Source: Flavobacterium sp. JAD_PAG50586_2 (GTDB lineage: Bacteria; Bacteroidota; Bacteroidia; Flavobacteriales; Flavobacteriaceae). Taken from it: a stretch of DNA of 64,000 nt. Shown here piece after piece: positions 46,475 to 56,941 of this stretch (its first letter is position 1; each line of letters opens with the position of its first letter). The notes under the pieces were generated by a model. That model was given only the letters and a program-made list of their open reading frames with translations. It searched no databases and was not told the origin of the DNA. The stretch spans positions 2,914,001-2,978,000 of the forward strand of contig CP096136.1 of the NCBI GenBank assembly GCA_023213215.1, in the 5' to 3' direction. The translations under genes were made by a program, and so were the position numbers.

Positions 46475-47771
46475 GCCGGTTCTCCGTAAAGATCGAATTC
46501 GGTAGCGTCAATAATCTTTATATTCACAAACTCTCCAGTCTTCACATAGAATTTCGAGGCGTCAATAAGTACTTCATTATCAACATCTGGGCTGTCGAAT
46601 TCAGTTCTTCCAACAAAGTGCTGGCCTTCTTTCCTGTCGATAATGCACTTAAAGGTTTTTCCAATTTTTCCTGATTCAAGTCCCAGGAAATTTGCGATTG
46701 AAGGTCCATGATTTCCATCGCGCGTGCTTGTTTTACTTCATTCGGAACATCGTCATCCAATAAATACGCATGAGTGTTTTCTTCATGAGAATAGGCGAAA
46801 CATCCTAAACGTTCAAATTTCATTTCCTGAACCCAGTCTTTCATGATTTGGAAATCTTCTTCGGTTTCACCAGGATAACCAACAATCAAAGTGGTTCTGA
46901 TTGTCATTCCCGGAACTGCTTCCCGAAACTCTTTCAGTAATTTGGTTGTTTTTTCTTTTGTAGTGCCACGACGCATTGATTTCAGGATATTATCTGAAAT
47001 ATGTTGCAGCGGAATATCAATATAATTACAGATTTTTGGTTCGCGTTTCATCAAATCCAAAACATCCATAGGAAAACCAGTAGGGAAGGCATAATGCAAA
47101 CGAATCCATTCGATTCCTTCCACTTTTATTAAGTTTTCCAGTAATTCGGCAAGGTTTCTTTTTTTGTATAAATCCAATCCGTAATACGTCAGATCCTGTG
47201 CAATCAGAATTAGTTCTTTTACGCCATTTTTAGCTAAACCTTCAGCTTCCCTAACCAATTTTTCAATTGATTGCGACATGTGTTTGCCACGCATAATTGG
47301 AATCGCACAAAAACTACATGGTCGGTCACAGCCTTCAGCAATTTTTAGGTAAGCATAATTTTTTGGAGTAGTCGTCAAACGTTCCCCTAATAATTCGTGT
47401 TTATAATCTGCGCCAAGTGCTTTCAATAAAAGCGGTAGTTCGGTTGTACCGAAATATTGATCTACATTCGGAATTTCCTTCTCTAAGTCGGGACGATATC
47501 TTTCAGATAAACATCCGGTAACGAAAACCTTATCCACTAAGCCTTTTTCTTTTTTGTCGGCATATTCCAAAATGGTATTTACCGATTCGGCTTTGGCATT
47601 ATCAATAAAACCGCAGGTATTGATTACTACGATGTTACCTTCCTGTTCATGCACGACATCTTTACCACTGGCTTTCAACTGACCCATCAAAACCTCACTG
47701 TCGTAAGTGTTTTTGGAACATCCAAGTGTTATGACATTGATTTTGTTTTTCTTTAATGACTTAGTTCTCAT
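46471..47771 (-). CDS. rimO: Ribosomal protein S12 methylthiotransferase RimO (frameshifted as sequenced)
   Basis: 433 residues when repaired. The N-terminal UPF0004 domain has Cys in LGCSKNTYDSE, NTCGFIDNAK and VTGCLSERY. The radical SAM site is AEGCDRPCSFCAIPIMRGKH. The C-terminal TRAM domain is lost in the current frame, which ends with 30 unrelated residues at 46542. One more base in the T5 run at 46665-46669 restores QEKIGKTFKCIIDRKEGQ and ends in EFDLYGEPA. RimO methylthiolates Asp of ribosomal protein S12. A TAATTTTG box lies at 47801-47808 on the minus strand. Confidence 0.93.
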
Positions 47772-47853
47772 AGATTTATACCTATTGTTCTTAGGGAGTG
47801 CAAAATTACGCTTTTTATTTTGAAATAAATTCCACTAAAACTGTTAAAATAAA

Positions 47854-47877
47854 AAACCACCTTAATTGAGGTGGTTT
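47854..47877 (-). terminator. Terminator after the T9SS type A gene
   Basis: AAACCACCT and AGGTGGTTT pair around TAATTG. Read on the minus strand the stem is followed by a T-tract. Confidence 0.8.
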
Positions 47878-47904
47878 AGTAATGTTTTTATTGAAAATCG
47901 CTTT

Positions 47905-49778
47905 TTAGTTATTTTTAATTATTTTTTTAGTAATTAATTTTTCAGCATTTTCAAACTTTAAGTAATAAGTACCAGAAGATACTCCTGAGAAGTCTAATTG
48001 AATTTGATTTTCTGAATTTGTAATTATGTTCAAATTGATTTCTCTACCAGAAATGTCATAAATTAATATTTTTTCTGGTGTTGAGCTGCCATCTTCAAAT
48101 TCTACATTTAGCAAATTACTTACTGGGTTAGGATAAATCAATACATCAGAATCTGTAAGTAACATATCATTATCTTCAGTATTAATATATTTAGCAGTTC
48201 GGTTAGGCCTATTTACCGTGATTTCATTGCTGATATTTATTGTTGAGCCGTTTTGTATCAATAATCTCCTGAAAGTTGTTACTAGAGTCCCTCTTAGAGC
48301 GGGGTTGGTAAAAATATGGGTGTAATTTTGAGATGTCGCTCCATTAATGTTTTGCCAAACCATAGGGTTATATAAATTAGGAGCTATTTGCCATTGATAA
48401 CTAAAATTTCCATTTAGAGCAGGAATGTTTCCAGTTATGGGCTGAGGCTGACTGTTATAGGTTGGTAAATTTTGTGTACAACAAATGCTATTTACAACTG
48501 GGGCAGCAACTATGATATCTATTGGTAAACTCATACAGTAAAGGCCATTATAGAATGCAATTCTCCTATAACTTGTGTTTGAAGTGAATTGATTTGTTGG
48601 TGTATAATCTTTTGATGTCACGTTTGGAAGATTAGTCCAATTCCCCGAGTTTTGTTTTATTTGCCACTGATAGTTTGTAACGTTTGAATAAATTTTAGGA
48701 TCATTACATTTAATTCTATAAGGACATTCTAATTCTCCGCCAGTAACCCAAATATTTGGCTGTGATGAAGTAAATGGTTGAACAGTTTGACCCGATTGGA
48801 TGGTTTGGCTGCTGTATATATTATTAAATTCAATTGATCTGCTGGGCCTTGCCAGTGAACATGTATAGATTTCTGTTCCTTGAAAACTAAAAATAATTCT
48901 AACAGTCGAATTATCAGCAACTTCCGTAGAGCGTATTTTCAAATTAGTAAGAGAGAAAGTTGCGAAAAATTCAGTGTCGGACAACCATCCTGTTAAATCT
49001 TTCCATACAGGTTCATCAAGAGAATTTCTTCCGGATACCTGAACTTTTGCTGAAGGATAATAACCAACATCAGTTGTACCGAGTGTACAATTATAACTAA
49101 ATGATAAATTGATACTTCTTGTTCCGGGTTCTTCGTCGTCATTTTGCTGTCCTGAATCAGGGACAACTACTTGATTGTTTATTAATGGCATTCCATTACT
49201 ATATGAAATACTATTTATTATTAGATTTTTTACTGACGGTATGGAAGGCTCATTTCCTGTTTTTGTTCCTCCTATAATTCTGTAGGTTAATTTAGGAAAT
49301 TGGCGTGAAAAGTCCCAAGGGGAACCATCGTCGTCCTTGCGATACCTGAAAACAATTGAACCTCCCGAGTTATAAATTGAATGTCGAACAAGATGCATTT
49401 TTTTGTGATATGTGTAGGTATAATTAGTTCCATTTGAAATTAAAGTTGGCTTGTGCGTAAAAAGAACTCTTGGTAATACACCATTATTATAATATTGTGC
49501 TATCTCATTGTCATATGAATTTGGATCATAATAAGTACAAGATAATTGTCCATTTATAAAATCAGGATCTGTTCCTATATAGGTTAATTTGACATCAAAT
49601 TCTATATACAGATCATTTACTCCATTAAAGCTAATGGTGTTATTTGGTTGTACTGAACCGTTGGTTACAAGATTTAATATTTGAATGGTCCCATTTGGGT
49701 CATAGAATTTCTTGTTTGTTGAATTAGCTGTAGTATTTAGTAAAAAAATAAAATTAAAGGCAAATAAAAATGTTTCAT
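47905..49778 (-). CDS. Secreted protein with T9SS type A sorting domain (frameshifted in signal peptide as sequenced)
   Basis: About 624 residues when repaired. From ATG 49778 the frame stops after 13 codons. One more base in the A7 run at 49742-49748 gives the signal MKHFYLPLILFFLLNTTANS and joins the long frame, which is open back to that point. Two Ig/PKD-like segments (YQWQIKQNSGNWTNLPNVTS; YQWQIAPNLYNPMVWQNING) occupy the middle. The C-terminus (DVLIYPNPVSNLLNVEF, YDISGREINL, GTYYLKFENAEKLITKKIIK) is the type A T9SS domain. The function of the N-terminal region is not recognised. Confidence 0.85.
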
Positions 49779-49819
49779 AATAAGTTGTAGATAGTTAAGG
49801 AATTGATGTAGTTATAAAA

Positions 49820-51366
49820 TTAGAAATTCATAGAATAACTTAAAGTCACATTATTGTTATACCTGCTAACTCTAGCCGGATCAGTTAAGCCGGAAGAAAG
49901 GAAAGTATAATTAAAGTTTCTGTGTTCGTAAGAGTAGGCAAGGTCAATCCGGCTGTCACCAAAAGTATATCCTAATCCACCAGAGTATCCGGTCAAGTCA
50001 CCGAAAGCCTGATCAACTTTATATGGACTTTGGTCAAAATGATAACCCGCTCTGAAACTCACTTCTTTGTATTTGTATTCTCCACCAAGGCGTACTTCAA
50101 TTGCATTATCCAGGACATTGCTCATATATGAATTTAAGCCTGCATAGTCATCTTTTGGACTAAACTTCGTACTGCTGTAATCCTTTGTAGAAACATCTGC
50201 ACTCAATAATCCTTTTTTGCCAAAAATATACGCTAAACTTCCGGTCCATTTTCCCGGTGTTTGAATTGTATATGGTTTATAAACCATAGTAACTCCAGGA
50301 TTATAAATTGATCTATTCCCATCATTAACAGCGATGACAGCCTGTCTTTGCTCATCTTCAAGCCTGTACCATGTAGGTGATTGATAAGCTAGTCCGATAC
50401 GTAAACTTTCTGTCGCTTTGGCAATCGCTCCGAGGTTGAAAGAAAAACCATTTCCAAATGTATGGGTTTCAGTATCAAACTGAACGGACTGCAATCCGGT
50501 TGAAGGATCCGCTGTATTATAAGATTCAAAAACAGAAGTGGTTTTTATGATATCTGTATAATGATAGTTAAGATTGATTCCTAAATATAATCTATCCTTA
50601 TAAGCGGTTGCAAAGTTAGCTGTGAACTTTCCATCGTATCCTGTAGAAATGGTGTAATTATCCTGAAAATAGTTTCCGGCGGTCGGAACGTTTGAATGGT
50701 AGGTAAAATTTTGTGGATCACTTGAGTCAGGCAGGAAAATTTTCATTTTGTAACCCAGTAGTGCCTGCTGATCTATAAAATTAAGATTTTCAAAATTAGC
50801 AAATTCAAGTGTTTGTAGTGTGATTCCACCTTCCTGTGGCAATCCATTTGCAAATCTTAAAAAATATTTGTCAATAGAATTGGTTGGATTATATCCGCCT
50901 GAATAAATAGAGTTATTAAAATTATTGTTGTTTTCATAGTTGAATGCAACAGTGAATTTTTGCCAGTCATTTTTAGGATTATTGTCTTTAAAGACAAAAG
51001 CAACTCCAGCCTGATTTAAATCAAAAGTATTGTCATTGTCTTTTGCTGAAGTACCAAAATACCGCGAAATATTTTTGCTGTTGTAGCTTGATCCTGAGAA
51101 TGTAGCGAAGTTATTGGCAAAAAAATGGAGCCTGCGGGATTTTGGTTTATAGCCGACATATCACCGCCAACTGCGCCAAATGCTCCACCCATACCTCTAA
51201 ATCTGGCTGAACCGGTTAAATTTTCAACGCCATAACGAAGTGCATCTTCGGTTGTTGTTTCCTGTGAGTGCATTGCGGTAAATGATAACCCGGCAATAAT
51301 GATTGATAATAGTCTTTTACTCACTACTGTTGTCTTTTTTTGGTGTTCATAAATCTTTGATTTCAT
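49820..51366 (-). CDS. OmpP1/FadL-family outer-membrane protein (frameshifted as sequenced)
   Basis: About 515 residues when repaired. The signal region is followed by the hallmark ARFRGMGGAFGAVGGDMSAI then NQNPAGSIF. The frame breaks in the A7 run at 51119-51125; one added base gives SIFFANNFATFSGSSYN and the remaining barrel. The rest has FadL-like strands and terminal VTLSYSMNF. The family forms long-chain hydrophobic substrate channels; the substrate is not known here. It lies 76 bases downstream of a Tyr/Gly/Asn-rich lipoprotein gene on the same strand. Confidence 0.88.
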
Positions 51367-51442
51367 AATGCAATTTTATTTTAGTTCAAAAAAATATCTA
51401 TGCTACTTGTTAAGATTGCATAGATATTTGTAAGTTGATTTT

Positions 51443-52390
51443 TTATCTTCTTCCGCCACCGCCAGATGATCTTCCACCACCTCCGCTACCGCCGTAACTT
51501 CCACCTCCAGAAGAGGAACGAGTACTGGAACTTGGAGTGTAGGATCTTGATGGAGCAGAATTGCTTCTCGAAGGCTGAGTGTAGGTATTATTTGTATTAG
51601 ATCTTGAAGGTGTGTAAGAGTTATTGGTGTTCGATCTTGACGGAGTATAAGTATTGTTTCTGTTATTTGATGAAGATCTGGTGCTATTGAAATTATTACT
51701 TCTCGATGCATTGCTGGTAGTATAAGAATTACTTCTTCTTCCTGTATTTACATTACCAGAATATCTTCCGGACCTGTTACCGTTTCCTGCATAGGCATAG
51801 GCAGTACCTCTTCTGCCACCGTAATAATGATTATTATAATAGCCATTTCCGTACCAATTGTTATAACCTCCGTAATAACCGCCATAATATCCGTAATATC
51901 CAGGATAACCCCATCCCCAGCCAATACTTAAGCCTGGGCCATACCAATTGTTCCAGCCTAAGCCCCAACTTGGGCCATAGTAATTATTCCAACCCCAATA
52001 ATTTCCATACCAATAATTATTCCAATAACCATAACCCCAGTTATTATCGTAAACATTTATGGTTACTTGCTGAGGATTATCGCCCCAACCTGAATTATTT
52101 GAATTGTAGGTTTCTGTCTTGTTGATGGTGTCATTATTTACAGAACTATAATTGTTGACATTGGTAAATACTTGAGAATCTTTATTTAAGTCGCTAAAAT
52201 ATTCTTGGTATTTATTACTTTGGGAATTACTATTGTCAGCAGTTCTATTGGGTTGCGAATTATGATAAACTCCGTCACTATCATAGTAAGAACTATTTTG
52301 GTAGGAACCACAGGACGTCATTACCATCGCCAGAAATCCAAATACACCGTAAATGGATAATCTTTTACTGTTTAAAAAATAAGTTTTCAT
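51443..52390 (-). CDS. Low-complexity Tyr/Gly/Asn/Ser-rich lipoprotein
   Basis: 315 residues with a lipoprotein signal (lipobox MTSC). The composition changes along the chain. First comes a polar Ser/Asn/Tyr part, then about 90 residues dominated by W, Y, G and N (YWNNYWYGNYWGWNNYYGPS). A Ser/Arg/Asn part has a decapeptide repeat (YTPSRSNTNN, two clear copies and degraded ones). The last 30 residues are nearly all Gly and Ser. I recognise no catalytic domain; it is likely a structural envelope protein. It is divergent from proS and shares its promoter region. Confidence 0.8.
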   Translation of the reverse strand: MKTYFLNSKRLSIYGVFGFLAMVMTSCGSYQNSSYYDSDGVYHNSQPNRTADNSNSQSNKYQEYFSDLNKDSQVFTNVNNYSSVNNDTINKTETYNSNNSGWGDNPQQVTINVYDNNWGYGYWNNYWYGNYWGWNNYYGPSWGLGWNNWYGPGLSIGWGWGYPGYYGYYGGYYGGYNNWYGNGYYNNHYYGGRRGTAYAYAGNGNRSGRYSGNVNTGRRSNSYTTSNASRSNNFNSTRSSSNNRNNTYTPSRSNTNNSYTPSRSNTNNTYTQPSRSNSAPSRSYTPSSSTRSSSGGGSYGGSGGGGRSSGGGGRR

Positions 52391-52409
52391 ATCTATAGCA
52401 TTTTTATTG

Positions 52410-52437
52410 TTGGACTATACAAAAATAGTTAGTTTTG
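52410..52437 (+). promoter_or_regulatory. Promoter of proS
   Basis: TTG at 52410-52412 and TAGTTTTG at 52430-52437 are 17 bases apart. A TATTTTTG for the divergent lipoprotein gene overlaps it on the other strand (52420-52427). Confidence 0.6.
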
Positions 52438-52490
52438 CCGAACTATTTAGTTAAAATTAGTTAAACAATTTTTATGCCAAACTATTCAAT

Positions 52491-53969
52491 ATGAGTAAGA
52501 ATTTAACAAAAAGAGCCGAAGATTATTCCAAATGGTATAACGAACTGGTTGTGAAGGCAGACTTGGCCGAAAATTCAGGTGTTAGAGGATGTATGGTTAT
52601 CAAACCGTATGGATATGCTATTTGGGAAAAGATGCAGGCAGAATTAGACAGAATGTTTAAGGAAACGGGACATAGCAACGCTTATTTTCCTCTTTTTGTG
52701 CCAAAAAGCATGTTTGAGGCTGAGGAGAAAAATGCTGAAGGATTCGCAAAAGAATGCGCTATTGTTACTCATTACAGATTAAAAAATGATCCTGATAAAC
52801 CAGGAAAATTGATGGTTGACCCAAATGCTAAACTTGAAGAAGAGCTAATTGTACGTCCAACGAGTGAGGCTATTATTTGGTCAACTTATAAAAACTGGGT
52901 GCAATCTTATAGAGATTTACCGTTATTAATTAACCAATGGGCGAATGTCGTTCGATGGGAGATGAGAACAAGGTTGTTTTTGAGAACAGCTGAGTTTTTA
53001 TGGCAGGAAGGACATACCGCGCATGCAACGCGTCAGGAAGCCCTTAATGAGACGATTCAAATGATGAATGTTTATGCAGATTTTGCCGAAAATTTTATGG
53101 CAATTCCAGTAATGAAAGGCATAAAGACTGAAAGCGAAAGATTTGCAGGAGCCGATGAAACGTATTGTATCGAAGCTTTGATGCAGGATGGAAAAGCATT
53201 ACAGGCCGGAACTTCACATTTTCTTGGGCAGAACTTCGCAAAAGCATTTGATGTTAAATTTGCCAATGCAGAAGGTAAACAGGAACATGTTTGGGGAACT
53301 TCATGGGGAGTCTCTACCAGGTTAATGGGAGCATTAGTAATGACGCATTCAGATGATAACGGTTTAGTGTTACCTCCAAATTTAGCTCCAATTCAGGTCG
53401 TAATAGTACCCATTTTTAAAACGGATGAAGAGCTGGATGCTGTTTCTGATGTGGTAAATGATTTGGTTGCACAATTTAAAAAATTAAAGATTTCGGTTAA
53501 GTTTGATAACAGGACTACACAAAAACCTGGATTTAAATTTGCTGAATGGGAATTAAAAGGTGTTCCCGTTCGAATTGCAGTTGGACCAAAAGACTTAGAA
53601 AACGGAACTTTTGAAATTGCCAGAAGAGACACATTATCTAAAGAAGTAAAATCTAAAGATGGAATTGTTGCCTATATATCTGATTTGTTAGATCAAATAC
53701 AGGCTGACCTATTTAATCGTGCCCTGGATTACAGGAATACACATATTACTGAAGTAAATTCCTTTGAGGAGTTTAAAGATGTTCTTGAAAACAAAGCAGG
53801 ATTCATTTCGGCGCATTGGGATGGTACTCCAGAGACAGAAGAAAAAATTAAGGATTTAACCAAAGCAACCATTCGATGTATACCTTTAGATAGGAAAGAA
53901 GAGGAAGGAGAATGTATTTTTTCCGGAGGCAAATCTGCTGGTAGAGTGCTGTTTGCAAAAGCCTATTAA
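52491..53969 (+). CDS. proS: Prolyl-tRNA synthetase (archaeal/eukaryotic-like type)
   Basis: 492 residues, the short form without the editing insertion. Class II motifs: motif 1 around [20 protein letters not shown], motif 2 [20 protein letters not shown], motif 3 [20 protein letters not shown]. An anticodon-binding domain ([30 protein letters not shown]) and a C-terminal zinc-type domain follow. It charges tRNA-Pro. Bacteroidetes commonly use this form. The start ATG is 53 bases after a good -7 box. Confidence 0.96.
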   Translation: MSKNLTKRAEDYSKWYNELVVKADLAENSGVRGCMVIKPYGYAIWEKMQAELDRMFKETGHSNAYFPLFVPKSMFEAEEKNAEGFAKECAIVTHYRLKNDPDKPGKLMVDPNAKLEEELIVRPTSEAIIWSTYKNWVQSYRDLPLLINQWANVVRWEMRTRLFLRTAEFLWQEGHTAHATRQEALNETIQMMNVYADFAENFMAIPVMKGIKTESERFAGADETYCIEALMQDGKALQAGTSHFLGQNFAKAFDVKFANAEGKQEHVWGTSWGVSTRLMGALVMTHSDDNGLVLPPNLAPIQVVIVPIFKTDEELDAVSDVVNDLVAQFKKLKISVKFDNRTTQKPGFKFAEWELKGVPVRIAVGPKDLENGTFEIARRDTLSKEVKSKDGIVAYISDLLDQIQADLFNRALDYRNTHITEVNSFEEFKDVLENKAGFISAHWDGTPETEEKIKDLTKATIRCIPLDRKEEEGECIFSGGKSAGRVLFAKAY

Positions 53970-53998
53970 TAAAAAATCAGAAAAATATTTTTTTGCTC

Positions 53999-54028
53999 TT
54001 GCGGGATTGAAAAATAGTTGTATTTTTG
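53999..54028 (+). promoter_or_regulatory. Promoter of the tRNA-Glu pair
   Basis: TTG at 53999-54001 and TATTTTTG at 54021-54028 are 19 bases apart. The first tRNA starts 24 bases after the -7 box. Confidence 0.6.
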
Positions 54029-54052
54029 CAACCGCATTTTTAAGCAAAGAAT

Positions 54053-54124
54053 GGCCCGTTCGTCTATCGGTTAGGACGCATGGTTTTCATCCATGTAAGA
54101 GGGGTTCGATTCCCCTACGGGCTA
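54053..54124 (+). tRNA. tRNA-Glu (UUC), copy 1
   Basis: 72 bases without encoded CCA. The acceptor GGCCCGT pairs with ACGGGCT (G1-U72 wobble). The anticodon stem CATGG/CCATG has loop TTTTCAT, anticodon TTC. The T-arm is AGGGG/CCCCT with TTCGATT. Confidence 0.95.
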
Positions 54125-54147
54125 CAAATTTTTCAAAGCTTAAAAAC

Positions 54148-54219
54148 GGCCCGTTCGTCTATCGGTTAGGACGCATGGTTTTCATCCATGTAAGAGGGGT
54201 TCGATTCCCCTACGGGCTA
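54148..54219 (+). tRNA. tRNA-Glu (UUC), copy 2
   Basis: Identical over all 72 bases to the copy at 54053 and separated from it by 23 bases, so the two are probably one transcript. CCA is not encoded. Confidence 0.95.
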
Positions 54220-54369
54220 CAAGTTAGTTGTAAATTAGTTTTATAAAGCAGCGTCCAGTGTCTCGGATTTTTGTTTTATTAGTTAAAACCAAAGTGATTT
54301 TTAAATTGTGGGAGGTTTTTCTTTTTTAACTAAATAGTTTATTATTAATTACAATTAAATTACAACAAA

Positions 54370-54621
54370 ATGGCAAATCATAAGTCAGCTTTAAAAAGAA
54401 TCAGAAGCAACGAAAAGAAAAGGGTATTAAACAGATACCAACACAAAACAACCCGTAATGCAATTAAAGCATTGAGATTAGCGACAGACAAATCAGATGC
54501 TGCTTCTAAATTATCTGCGGTTGTTTCAATGATTGACAAATTAGCTAAGAAAAATATCATTCATGATAACAAAGCTGCTAATTTGAAATCTAAGTTAACG
54601 AAACACGTTGCAAAACTTTAA
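54370..54621 (+). CDS. rpsT: 30S ribosomal protein S20
   Basis: 83 residues, very basic, with the S20 pattern (MANHKSALKRIRSNEKKRVL, then KAANLKSKLTKHVAKL). It binds 16S rRNA in the small subunit. The 150-base leader after tRNA-Glu is AT-rich and has no other gene. A strong terminator follows. Confidence 0.97.
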   Translation: MANHKSALKRIRSNEKKRVLNRYQHKTTRNAIKALRLATDKSDAASKLSAVVSMIDKLAKKNIIHDNKAANLKSKLTKHVAKL

Positions 54622-54641
54622 TCACTTAAAGTATTCAATAT

Positions 54642-54675
54642 AAAAAAGTCCCGATTATTTATCGGGACTTTTTTA
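54642..54675. terminator. Bidirectional terminator between rpsT and response regulator
   Basis: AAAAAAGTCCCGAT and ATCGGGACTTTTTT pair perfectly around TATTT, with A and T tracts on both sides. It serves both convergent genes. Confidence 0.9.
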
Positions 54676-54678
54676 TAT

Positions 54679-55089
54679 TTATGGAAATTGCGTTTTTAGA
54701 TTCTCCAGCATATCTTTTGTTACCGGTTTTGATAAAAAGCCAATTACAGGATAGGTTTTGGATTTGTTTATATCATACGGATCAATAGAAGAAGAAAGCA
54801 CAATAAATCTTGTCGAATCAAATACATTGTGATAATCCTTAGTGATGTAGCTTTCCAGGAATTCCCATCCATCCATCACGGGCATGTTTAAATCCAGTAA
54901 AACTAACTTTGGGTAAACAATATCGTTATTTATTTTTCTTTCTTCAAACAGTGTGTCAAAATACAGAATTGCTTCCTCTCCATTATTTACTGTAATTATT
55001 TCTTTGGCAAAATCGACCTTCTCCACAACTTTTCTACAAAGCATGAGGGTAATTGGGTCGTCGTCTACACAAAGTATTTTATCCAGCAT
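54679..55089 (-). CDS. Single-domain response regulator
   Basis: 136 residues from ATG 55089; an upstream frame extension lies inside the kinase gene. It is only a receiver domain. The acidic pocket is ILCVDDDP, the phospho-acceptor Asp is in LVLLDLNMPVMDGWEFL, Ser/Thr in IVLSSSID, and the conserved Lys in GFLSKPVTKDM. With no output domain it probably acts by protein contact or in a relay. It overlaps the end of the kinase gene by 11 bases and is surely its partner. Confidence 0.93.
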   Translation of the reverse strand: MLDKILCVDDDPITLMLCRKVVEKVDFAKEIITVNNGEEAILYFDTLFEERKINNDIVYPKLVLLDLNMPVMDGWEFLESYITKDYHNVFDSTRFIVLSSSIDPYDINKSKTYPVIGFLSKPVTKDMLENLKTQFP

Positions 55090-56778
55090 ATTTAAAAGTA
55101 ATTGTAAATGTTGTTCCTTTTCCAACTGTACTCGCAACCGAAATAGTTCCGTTCATACTTTCCACTTGTGATTTGACTAAATATAAACCTAGTCCTTTAC
55201 TGTCGGGATAATTGTGGAAACGTTGGTAAAGCCCGAATATCTTATCTTTATTTTTATCTAAATCGATGCCAATCCCGTTGTCCTTGAAGGTTATAATCAC
55301 ATTATCATCTTCAACTTTTGTGGCAATGGTAACTTTCAATTGCCTGATTGGGGCTCTGTATTTTATGGCATTCGTCAGTAAATTTAAAAAATACTCTCTA
55401 AGTAGGACTTATTTATCTCTAAAATTGAAACATCTTCCAAATCTATCTTCAAAATAGGCTTGTGAACGCTTATCAAAAAGCTCAATTGGTTAAAGACATT
55501 TTCAAATACTTCCTTAATCAATACTTTCTCTTTCTGAATAGACGGATTGTCCTTGATTATAATCACTTTTACCAAGTCATTTATCGTCTCATTCAGCAAA
55601 TGAGTCGATTTCGAAAAGCCATTGATTATCTCTTTTAACTCTGGGTCTTCAATGTTGATATCGTCAATAAGATTCAACAATCCTGTCAAATTAGACAAAG
55701 GCGCTCTTAAATTGTGTGAAGTTATATAAGAGAATTGTTTTAAGTCCTTATTGTTTTGCGTTAATTCCCGAATAAGCTGCTCTCTTTCCTTGACTTTCTC
55801 TTTCTCCTCAGTAACGTCTCTTTGTATTGATACCCAATGTGAATGTTCACCATCTTTATTGGTTACCGGAATCATCGAAAAGTTAACCCAAAATTCCTTT
55901 CCGTTCTTTTTGTAACTGATCGTTTCAATAAAGCATTCTTTATAATCCTGAACCGCCGTTTTTAGTTTGTCATATTCAAGAATATCCGATTTTTTTCCAA
56001 AGAACATTGCAGGCGATTTTCCAATTACATCTTTGGCAGCATAACCTGTCATATCGGTAAAAGCCGAATTCACGAAAATTATATTCGGTATCTCATTCTC
56101 TGAAGTGTCAATATCCGTAATCATAACAGCATCTTTTGACTGTGTAATTACGGTTTCCAATAATCGAAGTCGTTGCTCTTCTTCCTTTTGTTTGGTAACG
56201 TCCTGAATGGCTCCAATCATTCGGACAGATTTTCCGTCTGAGTCTTTTACCAAAAAACCTCTATCGAAAACATATTTGTAACTTCCGTCTGCACATTGAA
56301 AACGGTATTCATCCTGCCATTTTTCAGTCTTTTGCTCCAGAAAGGAGTAAAGCTTAACCGACATTTTCAAACTGTCTTCCGGATGTATCCTGTCAAACCA
56401 CCATTTCGACGTTTTGCCAACATCCTCCTTTTTATAACCAAAAACTCCTTGAATTCCTTTATTCCAAATAAAACTATCGTCTTCCATTTTCCAATCCCAA
56501 ATAGTATCACTTGTCGCTTTGGCCACAATGTCATATCGCTCATTCGACTCTTTGATTTCAATATTAGTGAGTTGCAGTTTTTCAAACACAGATCTGTTTC
56601 TCATTTCGTTTTGATACAAAATGACCTTAAGAAGTATTGCAGAAAAAATGATAAAGATGATGTTGATGGAGTATGCATTTTCCTGAAAATAATCGGCAAA
56701 TACTTTGTGGCCACCAATCGCCACAAACATTAATATAAGTACATAAAGTAATGTAATTTTATTAGAATTATTTTTCAT
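55079..56778 (-). CDS. PAS-containing sensor histidine kinase (frameshifted as sequenced)
   Basis: About 566 residues when repaired. I start at ATG 56778 because the upstream TTG lies beyond the -7 box TAAATTTG (56784-56791, minus strand). Two membrane segments lie in the first 55 residues. Two PAS/PAC domains follow (DTIWDWKMEDDSFIWNKGI; VMITDIDTSENEIPNIIFVN). HisKA is at SYITSHNLRAPLSNLTGLLN. The frame stops just before the ATPase N-box. One more base in the A6 run at 55386-55391 restores SIFLNLLTNAIKYRAP and the ATPase domain (FKDNGIGI, KGLGLYLVKSQ). It is paired with the downstream receiver. Confidence 0.9.
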
Positions 56779-56941
56779 TGTTCCAAATTTACACAATCAA
56801 AAATTAATTCACATTATTTAAATATAAAAATATCACAAAATTTTTCCTGGATATATCAAATGTTGCTAAATAGTAAACAATCAAATATTACGCTTTTAAT
56901 TAAAAAATAAAGTGTACTTTTGCACCTTGAAAAAAACACAG

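Noticed and set aside
40735..51125. Phase variation of surface-protein genes by poly-A runs
   Set aside because: The same one-base losses occur in rimO, moaD and other housekeeping genes, so sequencing error explains them more simply.
53953..54246. ORF across the tRNA-Glu pair
   Set aside because: It is a translation of the two tRNA genes and has no independent support.
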